DNA of 9,545 bases, taken from NCBI GenBank assembly GCA_946615495.1, contig CAMOHY010000069.1, forward strand, positions 1-9,545. The letters run 5' to 3'. Source of the DNA: an uncultured Clostridia bacterium. GTDB taxonomy: Bacteria > Bacillota > Clostridia > Christensenellales > Aristaeellaceae. The position numbers were made by a program, and so were the translations under genes. How positions within the stretch are numbered: position 1 is the first letter of the stretch; every line of letters starts with the position of its first letter. The notes below the pieces were generated by a model. It was not told the DNA's origin. It worked only from the letters and a program-made list of their open reading frames with translations, and did not search any database. Shown piece by piece: positions 1 through 6,819 of the stretch.

Positions 1-42
1 CAAGCCCCAGGAAAGTATGAAAGGGCCGCAGCCCTTTCATCA
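1..42. repeat. Left copy of a 42-base direct repeat with an internal hairpin
   Basis: This stretch matches 9504-9545 in the same orientation at 40 of 42 positions; the differences are base 4 (G against A) and base 16 (T against C). Bases 17-26 (ATGAAAGGGC) are the exact reverse complement of 31-40, with a CGCA loop at 27-30. The two mismatches fall outside the hairpin, which is therefore fully conserved. No T-run follows, so it is not an obvious terminator. It is cut by the window edge and may be longer. I infer a dispersed REP-like intergenic element. Confidence 0.8.
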
Positions 43-96
43 GCAATCCGCAGGACCGGCTTTGCCGATGCGCTGGAAAATACGGACAGCGCTTCA

Positions 97-124
97 TTGA
101 CAAGCTGCGCAAAGCGCATATAAT
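97..124 (+). promoter_or_regulatory. Consensus sigma-A promoter of the lyase gene, with a palindrome in the spacer
   Basis: TTGACA at 97-102 and TATAAT at 119-124 both match consensus exactly, separated by 16 bases. Transcription should start near 131. The spacer holds a perfect inverted repeat, TGCGC-AAA-GCGCA, at 106-118, abutting the -10 box. A repressor bound there would block polymerase, so it is a plausible operator; that role is inferred. The predicted start point leaves about 30 bases of leader before the ATG at 163 and only about 8 before the ATG at 139. Confidence 0.85.
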
Positions 125-162
125 GGTAAGCAGCACAAATGAAAAAAGGAGCGTGCCGCACC

Positions 163-1968
163 ATGCTTTCTGAATACCTAAATTCTCATCCCCTGGAAAA
201 CGATTTGCCGGAAGCCCCCATTTCCCTTTTCCCCGCCGCGGGAGACCGGGCCTGGCAGAAAATCATCCCGGAACACGCCCAGGAAATACGGACCATGGCC
301 GCCTTCTACGCTTCCCAGCCCTATCCCATGCGCCGGGCCACGGATTTTCTGGCCTTTGTGCGCGCCGGCAGCCGCAAGGCGGATGAGGACCCCTATTTCT
401 TCCGGCGGCGGAAGCTGTGCGCCCACACGCTGGCCTGCTGCCTGGACAGCCAGGCGGACCTGGACCCGGTGATCGACGGTATTTGGTGCATCTGCGAAGA
501 AAGCAGCTGGGTCATTTCCGCCCACAACATCAATCCCATCCCCGGCGCGCCCGCGCCCTGGGAGCGCCCTTTGCCCGATGTGGACGAGCCCTACATCGAT
601 TTGTTTTCCGCCCAGACGGGCATGATTCTTTCCCTGGTGCGGCAATTGCTGGGGGAGAAGCTGGACGCGGTGTCGCCGCTGATTGGCAGGCGGATTGAAA
701 AAGAAATCCGCCGCCGTTTGCTTTCCCCCTACGCGCTGTCCAACGATTTCTGGTGGATGGGCGTGCGGCGGCAGGACCTGAACAACTGGACGCCCTGGAT
801 TGTATCCAACCTGCTGGTGTGCATTTGCGCCCAGCCCATGGCGCGCAGAGAACGGGCACGCATGCTGGGCCGGGGCGTTTGGATACTGGAAAAATGGCTT
901 GCCTGCATGCCCCAGGACGGCGGGTGCGACGAGGGCGCGGGCTACTGGAACATGGCGGGCGGCGCGCTGGCGGACTGCCTGGAAATTTTGGAAAAGGCCA
1001 CGGGCCGCAGCCTGGACTGCTGGAAGGATGAGAAGCTCCGCAATATCCTTTCCTTCCCCCTGAAGGTGGAAATCGGCGGCGGCTGGTTCGTCAATTTCGC
1101 GGATTGCGACGCCCGGCCCCTTCTGTCCGGAGAAAGGCTGCAATGGGCAGGGGAACGCATGGGCGACCCCGCCCTGACCGCTATGGGCTGCCGCCTGCGG
1201 GGCACCCTGAGCGCCCAGCTGGACGACGTGCCCCACTTTACCCGGCTGCTGGACCTGCTTTTCCATCCCGCAAAGAAAGCCGCCCCAAAGGAAAAGCCCC
1301 AGGACGTGTGGCTGCCCGACCTGCAATTGCGGGTGGTAAGGCGGGGCGAATGGACCCTGTGCTGCAAGGGCGGCCATAACGGCGAAAACCACAACCACAA
1401 CGACGTGGGCTCCTTTATGCTCTATTGCCGGAACGAACCCCAGATTGTGGACGCGGGAAACCGGGTATACACCGCCCAAACCTTCTCTTCGGACCGCTAC
1501 AGCCTGTGGCATGTGCGCTCCGCCTACCATAACCTGCCCCTCCTGGGCCAGGAGGAGCAGCAGCCGGGGCGGGAATTTGCCGCCGCGGACGTGCAGTACC
1601 TGCCGGACGGATTGAGCCTGGACCTGGCGGGCTGCTACCGGAAGGAGGCGGGAGTAAAAAAGCTGCGCCGCACCCTGCTGCTTGCCGGCAGCGGCCTGAC
1701 AGTGGAGGACGATATCTCCCTCCATCAGGAAAGCCCCGTCACCTGGGTGCTGATGCTGCGCGCCCGGCCCGCCTTCTTCCCCGCCGGCTTTACCGCAGGC
1801 AGCCTGAACGCCGCCTACGATTCCAGCCTCCGGGCGGAGGCGGAGGAAATAGCCGTTTCCGACGCGCGCATGGCCCGCAATTTCCCCGGCAGCCTGTGGC
1901 GCGTAACGCTGACCGCGCCGGGCGGAACAAGCTTCCGGATGAAATTTTCTTTCTGGAAAAAACAGTAA
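163..1968 (+). CDS. Heparinase II/III superfamily protein (putative polysaccharide lyase)
   Basis: This 601-residue protein has the two-part layout of the heparinase II/III and alginate-lyase superfamily: an N-terminal alpha/alpha toroid and a C-terminal beta-sandwich. These enzymes cleave uronate-containing polysaccharides by beta-elimination. The toroid shows NNWTPW (207-212) and CDEGAGYW (255-262); Tyr261 is the likely catalytic tyrosine. The sandwich opens near residue 395 and carries NHNHND (409-414), with His410 or His412 the likely catalytic histidine, then AYHN around His456. I chose ATG 163 over ATG 139 because AAGGAG at 146-151 precedes 163 at a workable distance and lies inside the longer reading. 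No signal peptide is visible, so a cytoplasmic enzyme acting on imported oligosaccharides is likely. Its promoter is at 97-124. The substrate cannot be read from sequence; a few relatives may not be lyases. Confidence 0.85.
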   Translation: MLSEYLNSHPLENDLPEAPISLFPAAGDRAWQKIIPEHAQEIRTMAAFYASQPYPMRRATDFLAFVRAGSRKADEDPYFFRRRKLCAHTLACCLDSQADLDPVIDGIWCICEESSWVISAHNINPIPGAPAPWERPLPDVDEPYIDLFSAQTGMILSLVRQLLGEKLDAVSPLIGRRIEKEIRRRLLSPYALSNDFWWMGVRRQDLNNWTPWIVSNLLVCICAQPMARRERARMLGRGVWILEKWLACMPQDGGCDEGAGYWNMAGGALADCLEILEKATGRSLDCWKDEKLRNILSFPLKVEIGGGWFVNFADCDARPLLSGERLQWAGERMGDPALTAMGCRLRGTLSAQLDDVPHFTRLLDLLFHPAKKAAPKEKPQDVWLPDLQLRVVRRGEWTLCCKGGHNGENHNHNDVGSFMLYCRNEPQIVDAGNRVYTAQTFSSDRYSLWHVRSAYHNLPLLGQEEQQPGREFAAADVQYLPDGLSLDLAGCYRKEAGVKKLRRTLLLAGSGLTVEDDISLHQESPVTWVLMLRARPAFFPAGFTAGSLNAAYDSSLRAEAEEIAVSDARMARNFPGSLWRVTLTAPGGTSFRMKFSFWKKQ

Positions 1969-1997
1969 AAAACAATCTTCCCCTTTTTCTTCCGTTC

Positions 1998-2006
1998 TGT
2001 TATAAT
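1998..2006 (+). promoter_or_regulatory. Extended -10 promoter for the isomerase/glycosidase pair
   Basis: TG at 1998-1999, one base, then TATAAT at 2001-2006 gives an extended -10 element. The bases 17-18 upstream (around 1977-1983) are pyrimidine-rich and do not resemble TTGACA, which an extended -10 can tolerate. A start near 2013 gives a leader of about 45 bases to the ATG at 2059. The two downstream genes can therefore be expressed independently of the lyase gene, although no terminator separates them from it. Confidence 0.7.
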
Positions 2007-2058
2007 AGAAATAGATACAAGCAATACAGCGTTCACGAAAAAAAAGGAGGAACAAGCC

Positions 2059-2904
2059 ATGCTGCTGGGCGGAACCGTAACTGGCGCTTACAAAAGCCCC
2101 ACGGAGTGGGAACGGCTGCTCATCGCCTCCCGCTTCAAGGCTGTCACCGCGCCCTTCAACTGCTTTACCCCGCGGGAAGAAATTGACCAGTACTGCGAGG
2201 TGATACGCCGCAACGGCGTAAAGATCGCCGAAATCGGCGTATGGAAAAACCTGCTGGACCCGGACAAAGCCGCCGCCAAGGAAAACAAGGCTTACGCCAA
2301 GGCGCAATTGGCCCTGGCGGATGAATTGGCCATTCCCTGCTGCGTCAACATTGCGGGCACCGCCGGCCCCGCGGGCTGGGACGCGGCGGACCCCAGCAAT
2401 TATTCCCCGGACATCTATGACCGCATCATCATCGACGTGCGGGAAATCATCGACGAGGTGCAGCCCCGCCGGGCGTATTACACCCTGGAGCCCATGCCCT
2501 GGATGATTCCGGACAGCCCCGACGTGTACCTGCAATTGATCCGGGATGTGGACCGGCCCCAGTTCGCCGCCCACATGGACTTTGTGAACATGATCTGCTC
2601 TCCCCGGCGGTATTTAAAATCCTCCCAGTTCATTGAGGAATGCTTTGCCAAGCTGGGCCCCTACATCAAAAGCACCCATATCAAGGACAGCCGGATGGAC
2701 CTGAACCGCCTCACCTCCTTCTTCTCCGAATGCAATCCCGGCGAGGGCGGGCTGGATTACCGGGAGGTGCTGCGCGTCATTGACCGGTATCTGCCCAAGG
2801 ACGCGCCGGTGCTGCTGGAGCACATGCACAGCTTTGAGGAATACGCCGCGGCCTACGACTATGTGGCCGCCAAGGCCATGGAAGCGGGGGTCAGCATTGC
2901 ATGA
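2059..2904 (+). CDS. Sugar phosphate isomerase/epimerase family protein (xylose isomerase-like TIM barrel)
   Basis: This 281-residue protein has the size and motif order of the AP-endonuclease-2/xylose-isomerase-like TIM barrels, which include ketose 3-epimerases, inosose dehydratase-type enzymes and hydroxypyruvate isomerase. A full set of likely metal ligands is visible: Glu144 in TLEP, Asp174 in HMDFVN, His207 in STHIKD and Glu254 in LLEHM. This is the Glu-Asp-His-Glu pattern that holds the divalent ion in the epimerases. GGAGG at 2046-2050 precedes the ATG at good spacing. There is no signal peptide. The stop codon overlaps the next start (ATGA, 2901-2904), so the two genes are probably translationally coupled. 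It most likely interconverts a sugar or uronate released by its neighbours; the exact substrate is unknown. Confidence 0.82.
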   Translation: MLLGGTVTGAYKSPTEWERLLIASRFKAVTAPFNCFTPREEIDQYCEVIRRNGVKIAEIGVWKNLLDPDKAAAKENKAYAKAQLALADELAIPCCVNIAGTAGPAGWDAADPSNYSPDIYDRIIIDVREIIDEVQPRRAYYTLEPMPWMIPDSPDVYLQLIRDVDRPQFAAHMDFVNMICSPRRYLKSSQFIEECFAKLGPYIKSTHIKDSRMDLNRLTSFFSECNPGEGGLDYREVLRVIDRYLPKDAPVLLEHMHSFEEYAAAYDYVAAKAMEAGVSIA

Positions 2905-3857
2905 TTGACCTGCCTCAGGGTTTTTTGAACGCCTGCACCTTCGCCTTCTGCGAAAAGCGGGGCTTTACGGCGGGGCAGGCCTGGCGCTTCTCCCTGCGGG
3001 AAATGGCGCGCGCCACGGGCTGCAACGCCATTATCCTGCCCGTTTGCGCCTGGCAGGACCACGCCTATTCCACCCGCATGGATTCCCAGGGCCCGGACGT
3101 GATGGACCCAGGCGACGTGGCCGCCGTGTGCGCCCAGGCGCGGGAAATGGGCCTCCAGGTGATCCTGAAGGCCATGGTCAACTGCCGGGACGGCTACTGG
3201 CGGGCCTACATCCGCTTTTTCGACAGCGACGTGCCCACCGAGCCCCGGTGGGAGGATTGGTTTGCTTCCTGGGAGGAACACGTGTGCCTGGTCGCTAAGA
3301 TGGCGCAGGATAATCAGGCCGACCTGCTGTGCGTGGGCTGCGAAATGGTGGGCGCCGACCACCGGGACCGGGAATGGCGCCATTTGATTTCCCGCGTGCG
3401 GGGCATTTATTCCGGGCCCCTCACCTACAATTGCGACAAATACCAGGAGGACCGCCTCACCTGGTGGGACGCGGTGGACTGCCTGTCCTCCTCCGGCTAT
3501 TACCCCGTGGATGAAATAGAAAAAAACCTGCTGCGCATTCAGGCCGCGGCGGAAAAGGCGGGCAAGCCCTTCCTGTTCATGGAATGCGGCTGCCCCTCCC
3601 GCCTCCATTCCGAAACCAGGCCCAACGATTGGCGCTTCGGCGAAGGCACCAATCAGGCGGCGCAGGAAACCTGGTATGAAGCCTTTACCGCCGCGCTGCT
3701 GCGCCATCCCTTCGTGCGGGGCGCCGGCTGGTGGGATTGGCCCGCCACCCGGCTGTATCCCGAATTCGCCGGGCCGGACAACAACGGCTATTGCCCTTAC
3801 GGCAAGCCCGCCGCCGAAACCCTGAAGCGCTTTTCCCAGGCGCTTCGGGAACGGTGA
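2901..3857 (+). CDS. Glycoside hydrolase, GH113-like (putative beta-mannosidic glycosidase)
   Basis: This 318-residue clan GH-A type TIM-barrel protein has no signal peptide. Candidate catalytic acids are Glu148 (VGCEMVG, acid/base) and Glu228 (LFMECGCPS, nucleophile), 80 residues apart at the ends of strands 4 and 7. The C-terminus carries GAGWWDW followed by a stretch ending GYCPYGKPAAETLKRF, which matches the usual GH113 ending (tryptophan-rich strand 8, then a Gly-Tyr...Gly-Lys-Pro block). Characterised GH113 enzymes are beta-mannanases or mannooligosaccharide hydrolases. The start overlaps the isomerase stop by four bases, with no strong ribosome binding site of its own, suggesting coupled translation. 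A bidirectional terminator follows. The family assignment comes from recalled motifs, not a search; another GH-A family, or a non-mannan substrate, is possible. The lyase and isomerase neighbours point to a mannose- or uronate-containing oligosaccharide. Confidence 0.7.
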   Translation: MIDLPQGFLNACTFAFCEKRGFTAGQAWRFSLREMARATGCNAIILPVCAWQDHAYSTRMDSQGPDVMDPGDVAAVCAQAREMGLQVILKAMVNCRDGYWRAYIRFFDSDVPTEPRWEDWFASWEEHVCLVAKMAQDNQADLLCVGCEMVGADHRDREWRHLISRVRGIYSGPLTYNCDKYQEDRLTWWDAVDCLSSSGYYPVDEIEKNLLRIQAAAEKAGKPFLFMECGCPSRLHSETRPNDWRFGEGTNQAAQETWYEAFTAALLRHPFVRGAGWWDWPATRLYPEFAGPDNNGYCPYGKPAAETLKRFSQALRER

Positions 3858-3892
3858 CGGGGGCGTCATCTGTCTGACGGGATAAAAATAAA

Positions 3893-3933
3893 GCTTTTCG
3901 CGGGCGCAAAGCGTGCGAAAAGCCTTTTTCTTT
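3893..3933 (+). terminator. Bidirectional rho-independent terminator between convergent genes
   Basis: GCTTTTCGC (3893-3901) pairs perfectly with GCGAAAAGC (3915-3923). The loop can extend the stem with CGC/GCG (3905-3907 with 3911-3913). On the plus strand a T-rich tail follows (3925-3933). On the minus strand the stem is followed by the complement of ATAAAAATAAA (about 3882-3892), also T-rich. The hairpin can therefore stop both the glycosidase transcript and the methyltransferase transcript. The plus-strand tail runs into the methyltransferase stop codon (3932-3934), so the two units are packed with no spare sequence. Confidence 0.85.
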
Positions 3934-4753
3934 ATTCTTGGTTCCCCCGAAAACGCAATTGCCAAAAGGCCACCGCCGCAGCCGCCGCCACGTTGAGGGA
4001 ATCGATACCCGCGGCCATGGGAATTTTCACGATATAATCGCACTGGCTGATGGTGCTCTCCTTTAGGCCCGTATCCTCCGTGCCCAGGCAGATGGCCAGC
4101 CGGGGCTCCAGCGGCAGGGCGGGATCATCCAGCGAAAGGCAATGCTCCCGCAGGGCCAGCCCGGCCACCCGAAAGCCCGCGCTTTTGAGCAGGGGCAGGG
4201 CGCAGTCTGGCCCCGTCCGGGCCCACGGCACCTGAAACACCGAGCCCATGCACACCCGGACCGCCCGGCGGTGCAGCGCGTCGCAGCAGGTGGGCGAAAG
4301 CAGCACGGCGTCCGCGCCCAGGGCGGCGGCGGACCGGAAAATGGCCCCCACATTGCTGGGCTCCGTAATGCCCTCCAGCAGGGCCACCCGGCGCGCGCCC
4401 TGAATCACCTGCTCAGGCGTGCGCTCCGCCGGCCTTCGCATGGCGCACAGCACCCAGGACCGCTGCAGCCGGAAGCCGGTCAGCGCGGCCAGCACGCCGT
4501 CATCCGCCGTGTACACGGGCGTATCCCCGCAGCGGCTTATGATCTGCGCTCCCAGGCCATCTATCAGCTTTCGGCGCATGAGCAGGGCCAAGGGCTCCAG
4601 CCCCGCGTCCAGCGCGGAATGCACCACCTTGGGCCCCTCGGCGATGAAAACGCCCTTTTCCGGCTCCTGCTTGCTGCGCAGCTGGGCGTCGGTCAGCTGG
4701 TAAAATACATGCACGCCGGGCTCCGTCCAATCGGTTATTTCTCTGATCTGCAT
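3932..4753 (-). CDS. SpoU/TrmH family RNA 2'-O-methyltransferase
   Basis: The 273-residue product transfers a methyl group from S-adenosylmethionine to a ribose 2'-hydroxyl in tRNA or rRNA. It has the N-terminal RNA-binding domain (about 1-105) and the C-terminal SPOUT knot domain. The three SPOUT motifs are present: motif 1 EPSNVGAIFRSAAALGAD with Asn134 and Arg140; motif 2 LGTEDTGL (223-230) with Glu226; motif 3 IPMAAGIDSLNVAAAAA (244-260) with Ser252 and Asn254. The size fits the rRNA-type members (RlmB/TsnR-like) better than the short TrmL class. AGAAAGG (4764-4770 on the minus strand) precedes the ATG. It is a single-gene unit with its own promoter (4838-4866) and a hairpin leader, and it ends on the bidirectional terminator. 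The exact RNA target cannot be told from sequence. Confidence 0.9.
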   Translation of the reverse strand: MQIREITDWTEPGVHVFYQLTDAQLRSKQEPEKGVFIAEGPKVVHSALDAGLEPLALLMRRKLIDGLGAQIISRCGDTPVYTADDGVLAALTGFRLQRSWVLCAMRRPAERTPEQVIQGARRVALLEGITEPSNVGAIFRSAAALGADAVLLSPTCCDALHRRAVRVCMGSVFQVPWARTGPDCALPLLKSAGFRVAGLALREHCLSLDDPALPLEPRLAICLGTEDTGLKESTISQCDYIVKIPMAAGIDSLNVAAAAAVAFWQLRFRGNQE

Positions 4754-4799
4754 TGCCGCGCCGCCTTTCTTGAAAGCTCCGTTTCATTGCGGATAAAGC

Positions 4800-4830
4800 G
4801 GCGGCCCCCGGCTTGCCGCCAGGAGCCGCC
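4800..4830 (-). promoter_or_regulatory. 5'-proximal hairpin in the methyltransferase leader
   Basis: On the minus strand GGCGGCTCC (4830-4822) pairs with GGGGCCGCC (4808-4800), giving eight Watson-Crick pairs and one G-U. A CGG-CAAG-CCG mini-stem sits in the loop. The predicted transcription start near 4831 places this hairpin at the very 5' end of the mRNA, about 46 bases before the start codon. No T-run follows, so it is not a terminator. It may stabilise the mRNA or bind a protein; the role is inferred. Confidence 0.55.
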
Positions 4831-4837
4831 AAAGCAT

Positions 4838-4866
4838 ATTATAGCGCAGGCCGGGCCGCCGCGCAA
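4838..4866 (-). promoter_or_regulatory. Promoter of the SpoU methyltransferase gene
   Basis: Read on the minus strand, TTGCGC (4866-4861) and TATAAT (4843-4838) are 17 bases apart. The -10 is consensus; the -35 keeps only TTG. Just upstream, GGAGC-TTTCC-GCTCC (4867-4881) forms a short hairpin that touches the -35. This hairpin may mark the end of the permease transcript, whose stop codon is at 4892. The first 13 bases from the -35 are identical to the regulator promoter at 6836-6848. Confidence 0.7.
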
Positions 4867-4891
4867 GGAGCTTTCCGCTCCCATCCGGGAA

Positions 4892-5539
4892 TCACTGCAA
4901 ATCCAGGGCCTCAAAATTGCGCGCCGACCAGCGTATGGACAGCGCCGTGCACAGCCCATAGCACCCGGCGGAAAGCAAAAGGAACAGCAGCTTTTCCGGC
5001 AAATGAGCAGGGTCCGGGGTGTCCAGGCAGTCCCGCACGAAGGGCAGGGCATAGGTGCTTACCAGGGCCAGCACAATATAGAGGAACACCGCCGCGCTGG
5101 CCGCCACGAAAGGCTTTCCCACCTTGGCGATATCCTTGTACCAGGCGGGGAAAAAGATGATATGAAACAGGGAAAACAGCAGCAGCCCTTCCCCCAGCAG
5201 GGCCAGATTGGCGTCCATGCCCGCGGCGTTTTTTCCGCCGCCGATAAGGTTTTTTAAAACAATGAACGCCGCGCACACGGCCAGGTCCAGCCCCTCCAGG
5301 CAGCAGGACAGCAGCACCCGGCCCCGCACCATGTCCCGCCGGGATACGGGCAGGGTGAGGGTGTAGGCCGCGTCGTGGTTTTCCCGGCTGGAAAGGCAAA
5401 TAAAGAAAATGCCCAGCGTCATGTAAAAAAAGCTGACGGCGTAGGGATAGTTGGGCGTCAAAATCAGCGCGCCCAAGGCCAGCATCATCCACGCCGCGGG
5501 GTGGACGCACAGCCGGAATTCTTTTTTGAGCAGCTTCAT
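4892..5539 (-). CDS. ABC-2 type transporter permease
   Basis: This 215-residue membrane protein has about six predicted transmembrane segments (roughly residues 15-31, 33-49, 76-95, 113-131, 143-165 and 184-203). Between segments 2 and 3 lies a cytoplasmic loop with LTLPVSRRDMVRGR (about 61-74), a signature of ABC-2 permeases and probably the contact with the ATPase. It should pair with the ATPase encoded just upstream as an exporter; the cargo is unknown. The ATG overlaps the ATPase stop (ATGA at 5536-5539), and AGGAGG lies six bases upstream of the start. It is the last gene of the regulator-ATPase-permease operon. At 215 residues it is short for the class but looks complete. Confidence 0.85.
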   Translation of the reverse strand: MKLLKKEFRLCVHPAAWMMLALGALILTPNYPYAVSFFYMTLGIFFICLSSRENHDAAYTLTLPVSRRDMVRGRVLLSCCLEGLDLAVCAAFIVLKNLIGGGKNAAGMDANLALLGEGLLLFSLFHIIFFPAWYKDIAKVGKPFVAASAAVFLYIVLALVSTYALPFVRDCLDTPDPAHLPEKLLFLLLSAGCYGLCTALSIRWSARNFEALDLQ

Positions 5540-6390
5540 GGCCGGTCCTCCTTTTCCAAATGCACCATGATTTCATCCAGGGTGGGCTGCCGGAAGGGCA
5601 GGGAAAAAGCGTCCGCCGCCTTTTTTTCCACCAGCACGGTGCACCCATCCTTGGTGCGGCGCTGGCCCAGGGAAAAAGGCTTTATCTCCCCCGGCGCATC
5701 GCCCTGGCAGCTGAGCAGGCTGTAGGAAGCGGCAAAATCATTCAGCTCCCGGTCCGCCGTCAGCCGACCCTTTTGCAGAAACAGGATGCGGTCGGCGCAC
5801 TTTTCCAGGTCGGAGGTGATATGGGTGGAAAACAGGATGGTCTTTCCTTCCTCCCGCAGGGCCAGAAAGATTTCGATCAGCTCCTCCCGCGAAATCGGGT
5901 CCAGGCCGCTGGTGGGCTCGTCCAGCAGCAGCAATTCCGCCCCGTGGGACAGGGCCAGCGCCAGGGCGTACTTGATTTTCATGCCGTTGGAAAGCTGGGC
6001 GGGCGTTTTTTCCTCCTCCAGGCCGAAAAGCCCCATGTACCTGCGGTACGCTTCATCGCTCCAGGCCGGGTAAAAGGAGCGGGTAACGGCGGTGATGGTC
6101 CTGAGCCTTTTGGCGGTGTAATAGCTCATCCCGGCGGAAACAAAGCCGATGTGCTGCTTGATCTGGGCGGCGCTGTCCGCCATGGTCAGGCCGCCGAAGG
6201 CGACCTCTCCTTCATCCGGCTTCACGAAGCAGAGGATGGAATGGAGGGTGGTGGTTTTCCCCGCGCCGTTGCGGCCGATAAAGCCGGTAATTTTTCCGGG
6301 CGCCAGATCAAAGGAAACATCCCGAAGCTCAAAGGATGGATACCGCTTGCAAAGCCCCCGCACAGACAGGGGAATATCATTTTTCACCAT
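5536..6390 (-). CDS. ABC transporter ATP-binding protein
   Basis: This 284-residue nucleotide-binding subunit powers the adjacent permease. Motifs in order are: Walker A GRNGAGKT (39-46), signature LSNGM (133-137), Walker B LLLLDE (153-158), D-loop SGLD (161-164) and H-loop His190 in FSTHI. The usual Q-loop glutamine is not obvious in IGFVSAGMSYY (81-91). LSxGM in place of LSGGQ and a weak Q-loop are common in the BcrA/YtrB/EcsA-like exporters driven by small regulators, so this is a family trait rather than decay. About 70 residues follow the core domain, as in that group. GGAGGT lies eight bases before the ATG, inside the end of the regulator gene, with which it overlaps by 14 bases. Confidence 0.92.
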   Translation of the reverse strand: MVKNDIPLSVRGLCKRYPSFELRDVSFDLAPGKITGFIGRNGAGKTTTLHSILCFVKPDEGEVAFGGLTMADSAAQIKQHIGFVSAGMSYYTAKRLRTITAVTRSFYPAWSDEAYRRYMGLFGLEEEKTPAQLSNGMKIKYALALALSHGAELLLLDEPTSGLDPISREELIEIFLALREEGKTILFSTHITSDLEKCADRILFLQKGRLTADRELNDFAASYSLLSCQGDAPGEIKPFSLGQRRTKDGCTVLVEKKAADAFSLPFRQPTLDEIMVHLEKEDRP

Positions 6391-6799
6391 GATTGATTAC
6401 CTCCGCTACCTTGAGGAAAAAATTGGCGTCCACCAGGGCCAGGCCCCTTTCCTCATCTCCCAGCACCATCAATTGATCGCCGGGCGCGATGTGGAAAATG
6501 CGCCGGGCCTGCACGGGAATAACGATTTGCCCCTTATCCCCCACCGTGACCAGGCCGAACACGTGGCGGCCATGGCTGGCATTTTCCTTTGCTTCGTCGC
6601 TGTCCATGGGAATGGAGGCCAGCTCATCCAGCGTCACATCCAGCGCCTGGCTCAGCCGGGCGGCGGATTCCAGGTCCGGCGCGCTTTCGCCGCTTTCCCA
6701 TTTGGCCACCGTTTGGCGGGACACGCCGGCCTGCTCCGCCAATGCCTCCTGGGTCAAGTTCTTCTTTTTCCGCAAAAACTGAATGTTCTTACTTATCAT
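6377..6799 (-). CDS. XRE-family regulator fused to an AbrB/SpoVT domain
   Basis: This 140-residue protein joins two DNA-binding domains. Residues 1-62 are an XRE (Cro/C1) helix-turn-helix, with the turn and recognition helix at TQEALAEQAGVSRQTVAKW (16-34). Residues about 79-124 match the swapped-hairpin AbrB/MazE/SpoVT fold, with VTVGDKGQIVIPVQARR (84-100) and PGDQLMVLGDE (106-116) as its two signature strands. AbrB folds dimerise, so this half may provide dimerisation or a second DNA contact. The gene leads the operon and overlaps the ATPase by 14 bases, which suggests it controls transporter expression and its own. The promoter at 6820-6848 leaves a leader of only about 14 bases, with the GAGGTGGG ribosome binding site at its very start. 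An effector-binding site cannot be recognised. Confidence 0.88.
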   Translation of the reverse strand: MISKNIQFLRKKKNLTQEALAEQAGVSRQTVAKWESGESAPDLESAARLSQALDVTLDELASIPMDSDEAKENASHGRHVFGLVTVGDKGQIVIPVQARRIFHIAPGDQLMVLGDEERGLALVDANFFLKVAEVINHGEK

Positions 6800-6819
6800 A
6801 CTTTTCCCACCTCGCAGAC

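Noticed and set aside
1..123. An open frame from base 1 to a TAA at 121-123 as the tail of an upstream gene
   Set aside because: It runs through the repeat and the lyase promoter, ends inside the -10 box, and shows no recognisable domain. A second frame is also open over most of the stretch, so openness means little.
139..162. ATG 139 as the lyase start
   Set aside because: It would lie only about 8 bases after the predicted transcription start and has no ribosome binding site; AAGGAG at 146-151 serves ATG 163.
178..2574. A 798-codon open frame on the minus strand covering the lyase and isomerase genes
   Set aside because: Its product is a low-complexity mix of Gly, Ala, Pro, Gln and His with no recognisable domain, as expected opposite GC-rich genes. 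The plus-strand genes have clear catalytic motifs, promoters and ribosome binding sites.
4142..5257. A 371-codon plus-strand open frame opposite the methyltransferase and permease
   Set aside because: It crosses two well-supported minus-strand genes and the promoter between them, and its composition is that of a shadow frame.
5536..6390. A degenerate, possibly inactive ATPase because of LSNGM and the missing Q-loop glutamine
   Set aside because: Walker A, Walker B, D-loop and H-loop residues are all intact, and LSxGM with a weak Q-loop is usual in this exporter subfamily.
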